Shown here: positions 5,777 to 8,470 of the stretch, piece by piece
How the letters are laid out: each line of letters begins with the position of its first letter
Numbering within the stretch: the first letter of the stretch is position 1
NCBI GenBank assembly: GCA_937881285.1
Contig: CALGEU010000131.1
Coordinates: 1 to 8,470 of the forward strand
DNA from: an uncultured Clostridia bacterium
Lineage (GTDB): Bacteria; Bacillota; Clostridia; Christensenellales; CAG-917
DNA: 8,470 nucleotides
Reading direction: 5' to 3'
Translations under genes and position numbers: made by a program
Notes under the pieces: generated by a model
Seen by the model: only the letters and a program-made list of their open reading frames with translations
Told to the model about the DNA's origin: nothing
Databases searched by the model: none

Positions 5777-6145
5777 ATGATTCAACCATTGAGTTGGCTT
5801 AAAGTCGCTGACAACAGCGGAGCCAAAGAAATTATGTGCATCAGAGTCTTGGGCGGTTCTTTCAGAAGAAGCGGAAACATCGGTGACGTCATCGTTGCAT
5901 CCGTCAAATCGGCTATCCCGGGCGGCAAAGTCAAGAAGGGCGACGTCGTGAAAGCGGTTATCGTTCGCACGACTTTCGGTCTCCAACGTGAAGACGGCAG
6001 TTACATCAAATTCGACGACAACGCTGCAGTCATCATCGACAACCAAAAACAACCACAAGGCACTCGTATTTTTGGGCCTATCGCAAGAGAATTGCGTGAC
6101 AAGGATTACACCAAAATCATCTCTCTTGCCCCGGAAGTGCTGTAA
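5777..6145 (+). CDS. rplN: 50S ribosomal protein L14
   Basis: L14 sits on the 50S interface, forms an intersubunit bridge with 16S rRNA and binds the silencing factor RsfS. The 122-residue length is exactly that typical of bacteria. Motifs include VADNSGAKEIMCIRVLGG near the start, GDVIVASVKSAIPGGKVKKG, VKAVIVRT and the C-terminal GTRIFGPIARELRDKDYTKI. The opening MIQPLSWLKVADNSG differs from the common MIQxxTRLKVADNSG in having Trp at position 7. AGGAGG at 5765-5770 precedes the ATG by 6 bases. This is usually taken as the first gene of the spc operon in E. coli, but no promoter gap exists here. Confidence 0.98.
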   Translation: MIQPLSWLKVADNSGAKEIMCIRVLGGSFRRSGNIGDVIVASVKSAIPGGKVKKGDVVKAVIVRTTFGLQREDGSYIKFDDNAAVIIDNQKQPQGTRIFGPIARELRDKDYTKIISLAPEVL

Positions 6146-6160
6146 GAAGGAGAAAAAGTT

Positions 6161-6565
6161 ATGGCAAAATTGAGTGTTAAGAAAGGTGACAACGTTATGG
6201 TCATCAGCGGCAAAGATTCCGGCAAAGTCGGCAAGGTTTTGAAAGTCTTGCCCGAAAGCGGAAGAATCTACGTTGAAGGCGTCAATATCGTATCAAAGAG
6301 CAAAAAGCCGAGAAACGCACAAGACAACGGCGGCATCATCAAGCAAGAAGGCACAATCGACGCATCCAATGTGATGCACGTTTGCGCAGGTTGCGGAGCG
6401 GTCGTCAGAGTTAAACACGAAGTGAAAGACGTCAACGGAAAACAAAAATCCGTCCGCGTTTGCCCCAAGTGCGGCGCATCTCTCGACGAGAAGAAACCGT
6501 CTGCAAAGAAAGTAGCGAAAAAGGCTGCAAAAAAGAAAGCAGAAAAGTCCGAAAATAAGGACTAA
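6161..6565 (+). CDS. rplX: 50S ribosomal protein L24 with zinc ribbon and Lys/Ala tail
   Basis: L24 starts 50S assembly and lies at the exit of the peptide tunnel. Residues 1-72 are a normal L24 with a KOW motif: KKGDNVMVISGKDSGKVGKV, then RIYVEGVNIVSK and KQEGTIDASNVM. The part after that has two Cys pairs, C75-x2-C78 and C101-x2-C104, a four-cysteine zinc-ribbon pattern known from some L24 proteins and absent in E. coli and B. subtilis. Residues 111-134 form a tail with 11 lysines and several alanines (KKVAKKAAKKKAEK). At 134 residues it is about 30 longer than the common 103. AAGGAGA at 6147-6153 precedes the ATG. Confidence 0.96.
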   Translation: MAKLSVKKGDNVMVISGKDSGKVGKVLKVLPESGRIYVEGVNIVSKSKKPRNAQDNGGIIKQEGTIDASNVMHVCAGCGAVVRVKHEVKDVNGKQKSVRVCPKCGASLDEKKPSAKKVAKKAAKKKAEKSENKD

Positions 6566-6583
6566 TACATCGGAGGTAATATC

Positions 6584-7189
6584 GTGGCAGAAAAGAAAAA
6601 TCAGGTTGCTAAAGCAACTGCAACCGATCAAAATGCTGGTAATGCTGAAAGATATCGCATGAGAAAACAGTACACGGAAGAAGTTGTACCGGCTCTCATC
6701 AAACGCTTTGGCTACAAGAACATCAACGAAGTTCCGCGTCTTGAAAAGGTCGTTCTCAACATGGGGTTGGGCGATTGCAAAGACAACAGCAAATCCTTGC
6801 AACTCGCAGTCGACGAACTCAAAATGATCGCAGGTCAAAAGCCCGTCATCACGACCGCAAAGAAATCAGTTGCAAACTTCAAGGTGAGAGAAGGAATGAA
6901 CGTCGGTGCAAAAGTTACCCTTCGCGGCAACAGAATGTACGACTTCCTTGACAAGTTCATCTCCATCGCACTTCCCAGAGTCCGCGACTTCCGCGGTATC
7001 TCTTCCAAGTCTTTCGACGGCAGAGGAAACTATGCTGTCGGCGTGAAGGAACAACTTATCTTCCCGGAAATCGAATTCGACAAAGTCGAAAAAGTCCGCG
7101 GTTTCGATATTTGCATCGTCACGACTGCAAAGACCGATGAAGAAGCACGTGAATTGCTCAAACTTTTGGGCATGCCGTTTGCAAAATAA
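6584..7189 (+). CDS. rplE: 50S ribosomal protein L5, GTG start and extended N-terminus
   Basis: L5 belongs to the central protuberance, binds 5S rRNA and contacts the P-site tRNA. The core from about residue 26 is standard: EEVVPALIKRFGYKN, LEKVVLNMGLGD, AGQKPVITTAKKSVANFKVR, and the very conserved ALPRVRDFRGISSKSFDGRG. At 201 residues it is about 22 longer than the usual 179, the extra being a polar, Ala/Asn/Gln/Lys-rich N-terminus. The GTG start at 6584 is supported by CGGAGGT at 6571-6577; the later ATG at 6659 would remove the extension but has no Shine-Dalgarno sequence and would clip the family's first residues. This is the only non-ATG start in the cluster. Confidence 0.95.
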   Translation: MAEKKNQVAKATATDQNAGNAERYRMRKQYTEEVVPALIKRFGYKNINEVPRLEKVVLNMGLGDCKDNSKSLQLAVDELKMIAGQKPVITTAKKSVANFKVREGMNVGAKVTLRGNRMYDFLDKFISIALPRVRDFRGISSKSFDGRGNYAVGVKEQLIFPEIEFDKVEKVRGFDICIVTTAKTDEEARELLKLLGMPFAK

Positions 7190-7199
7190 GGAGTGAACT

Positions 7200-7385
7200 A
7201 TGGCCAAAACATCAATGAAAATAAAGCAACAAAGACCACAAAAGTTCTCGACGCGTGAATATACACGTTGCCGTATTTGCGGACGCCCGCACGCCGTTCT
7301 TAAAAAGTACGGCATTTGCAGAGTTTGCTTCAGAAATCTCGCTTACAAAGGCGAGCTTCCCGGAGTGAAGAAGGCAAGTTGGTAA
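7200..7385 (+). CDS. rpsZ: 30S ribosomal protein S14, zinc-binding type Z
   Basis: S14 binds 16S rRNA in the 30S head. This is the short zinc-containing form, 61 residues, with C24-x2-C27 and C40-x2-C43 as the four ligands (RCRICGRPHAV and ICRVCFRNLAYKGELPG). The C-terminal GVKKASW is the family ending. In many bacteria a longer zinc-free S14 lies elsewhere and is induced by zinc shortage; that cannot be judged from this window. AAGGAG at 7188-7193 overlaps the rplE stop. The gene ends TAA TAG, the TAG running into the rpsH ribosome binding site. Confidence 0.97.
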   Translation: MAKTSMKIKQQRPQKFSTREYTRCRICGRPHAVLKKYGICRVCFRNLAYKGELPGVKKASW

Positions 7386-7400
7386 TAGGAGGCACGAAAA

Positions 7401-7796
7401 ATGACTGATCCAATTGCAGATATGCTTACAAGAATTAGAAATGCCTTGACCGCAAAGCACGAAACGGTTGAAGTTCCGGCGAGCAAAATCAAGGTCGCAA
7501 TAGCAGAAATACTCGTCAAAGAAGGTTACGTGAAAGGTTTTGAAATCGTCGAAGGCGCAGTTCAAGACACCATCGTCATCACTTTGAAATACGCACCCGT
7601 CAAAGGACAACACGTCGTTACGGGGCTCAAGAGAGTATCAACACCCGGTCTTCGCGTCTACGCAGGCGTGGATAACCTTCCGAGAGTTTTGAACGGTATG
7701 GGTATTGCCATCCTTTCGACGTCGAAGGGTATTCTCACCGACAAGGAAGCGAAAGCACAACACGTCGGCGGCGAAGTGTTGGCGTACATTTGGTAA
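7401..7796 (+). CDS. rpsH: 30S ribosomal protein S8
   Basis: S8 is a primary binder of the 16S central domain and in E. coli is the translational repressor of the spc operon, acting at the L5 start region. The 131-residue product has the family opening MTDPIADMLTRIRNAL, the central VKGFEIVEG, KRVSTPGLRVYAG, and the C-terminal GIAILSTSKGILTDKEAK with GGEVLAYIW. Length is normal. AGGAGG at 7387-7392 precedes the ATG by 8 bases. Confidence 0.98.
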   Translation: MTDPIADMLTRIRNALTAKHETVEVPASKIKVAIAEILVKEGYVKGFEIVEGAVQDTIVITLKYAPVKGQHVVTGLKRVSTPGLRVYAGVDNLPRVLNGMGIAILSTSKGILTDKEAKAQHVGGEVLAYIW

Positions 7797-7807
7797 GGAG
7801 GCGCACT

Positions 7808-8350
7808 ATGTCAAGAATCGGTAGAGCACCTATCCAAATTCCGCAAGGTGTACAAGTTACAATCAACGATCATCTCGTAACGGTGACCGGCCCGCTCGGC
7901 ACGCTCACCCAAAAGATCGACAAATCCATCGACGTCAAAGTTGAAGACGGACACGTTCTTTGCACTCGTCATTCCGACGACAAAGACCATCGCGCTTTGC
8001 ACGGACTTTATCGCGCGCTTATCCACAACATGGTGGTCGGCGTAACCAAAGGTTTTGAAAAGAGCCTTATCGTCAACGGCGTAGGTTACAAAGTCACTTT
8101 GAACGGCAACAACAAGATGACCATGAACATCGGTTTCTCTCATCCCGTTGATTTTACCGCTCCGGAAGGCGTCACCTTTGCACAACCGCAACCGCTTGAA
8201 ATCGTCGTCAAGGGCATCGATCGTCAACTCGTTGGTCAGACTGCTGCAACCATCAAGGCTATCAAACCGGTTGAACCGTATCACGGATACGGCATTCACT
8301 ACAAGGATGAGACCGTCATCCACAAAGTCGGCAAGAGAGCCACGAAGTAA
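7808..8350 (+). CDS. rplF: 50S ribosomal protein L6
   Basis: L6 has two similar domains and lies near the sarcin-ricin loop and the GTPase centre. The start at 7808 gives MSRIGRAPIQIPQGVQV and follows AAGGAGG (7795-7801) by 6 bases; the frame is open six codons further upstream, but that start overlaps rpsH and has no binding site. The 180-residue length is typical. Domain 1 ends near GLYRALIHNMVVGVTKGFEK and domain 2 contains GFSHPVDFTAPEGV. The C-terminal motif reads EPYHGYGIHYKDE, where E. coli and B. subtilis have EPYKGKG followed by RY, so several conserved basic residues are replaced. The gene ends TAA TGA. Confidence 0.97.
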   Translation: MSRIGRAPIQIPQGVQVTINDHLVTVTGPLGTLTQKIDKSIDVKVEDGHVLCTRHSDDKDHRALHGLYRALIHNMVVGVTKGFEKSLIVNGVGYKVTLNGNNKMTMNIGFSHPVDFTAPEGVTFAQPQPLEIVVKGIDRQLVGQTAATIKAIKPVEPYHGYGIHYKDETVIHKVGKRATK

Positions 8351-8361
8351 TGAGGTGAAGT

Positions 8362-8470
8362 ATGATTTCCAAAAAAGATAAAAACGCAGATAGAATCATT
8401 CGTCACGCAAGAGTGAGAAAGAAAGTCAGCGGCACTGCCGAAAGACCCCGTCTCAGCGTGTACAGAAGCA
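8362..8470 (+). CDS. rplR: 50S ribosomal protein L18, cut by window end
   Basis: L18 binds 5S rRNA together with L5 and L25 in the central protuberance. Only the first 36 codons are present. They read MISKKDKNADRIIRHARVRK and continue with KVSGTAERPRLSVYRS, which is the well-known L18 opening (RHxRVRxKxSGTxERPRLxVxRS). GAGGTGA at 8352-8358 lies just before the ATG. Its place after rplF is the standard spc order; rpsE would be expected next, outside the window. Confidence 0.93.
   Translation, partial: MISKKDKNADRIIRHARVRKKVSGTAERPRLSVYRS

Noticed and set aside
1..8470. CRISPR array, insertion sequence, tRNA or rRNA
   Set aside because: No regularly spaced repeats, transposase motifs, terminal repeats, or tRNA/rRNA signatures were seen on either strand.

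Overview
The window holds the front three quarters of a canonical bacterial ribosomal-protein supercluster, the S10 operon running straight into the spc operon. Seventeen complete genes and one cut gene lie on the + strand in the order rpsJ-rplC-rplD-rplW-rplB-rpsS-rplV-rpsC-rplP-rpmC-rpsQ-rplN-rplX-rplE-rpsZ-rpsH-rplF-rplR. The zinc-type S14, the zinc-ribbon form of L24, strong AGGAGG-type ribosome binding sites before nearly every gene and a moderate G+C with an AT-rich promoter region fit a member of the Bacillota, most likely an uncultured Clostridia-like lineage. That placement is an inference from protein style and no species can be named.

Positions 1-490 hold no gene I can recognise. 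They have several perfect or near-perfect small inverted repeats and one forward frame that stays open from base 2 to 532 except for two TAG codons. Positions 490-615 are strongly AT-rich and lead into a well-formed sigma-A promoter (TTGACT, 17 bases, TATAGT; 616-644). A leader of about 93 bases follows, with two stable-looking hairpins and a third small hairpin that puts the rpsJ Shine-Dalgarno sequence in its loop.

From 744 to the window end the coding is almost gapless: spacers are 27 bases or less, two ATGA overlaps occur (rplD/rplW and rplP/rpmC), one TAATG overlap occurs (rpsC/rplP), and I see no terminator or second clear promoter, so one long transcript is likely. The products assemble both subunits: S10, S19, S3, S17, S14 and S8 for 30S; L3, L4, L23, L2, L22, L16, L29, L14, L24, L5, L6 and L18 for 50S. 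Departures from the family norm are a basic N-terminal extension on L22, a GTG-started N-terminal extension on L5, a zinc ribbon plus Lys/Ala tail on L24, altered residues at the tunnel tip of L22 and in the C-terminal domain of L6, and no TAG stop in any of the 17 complete genes.

I found no sign of a new multi-gene system here. The least explained DNA is the 1-743 segment upstream of rpsJ.
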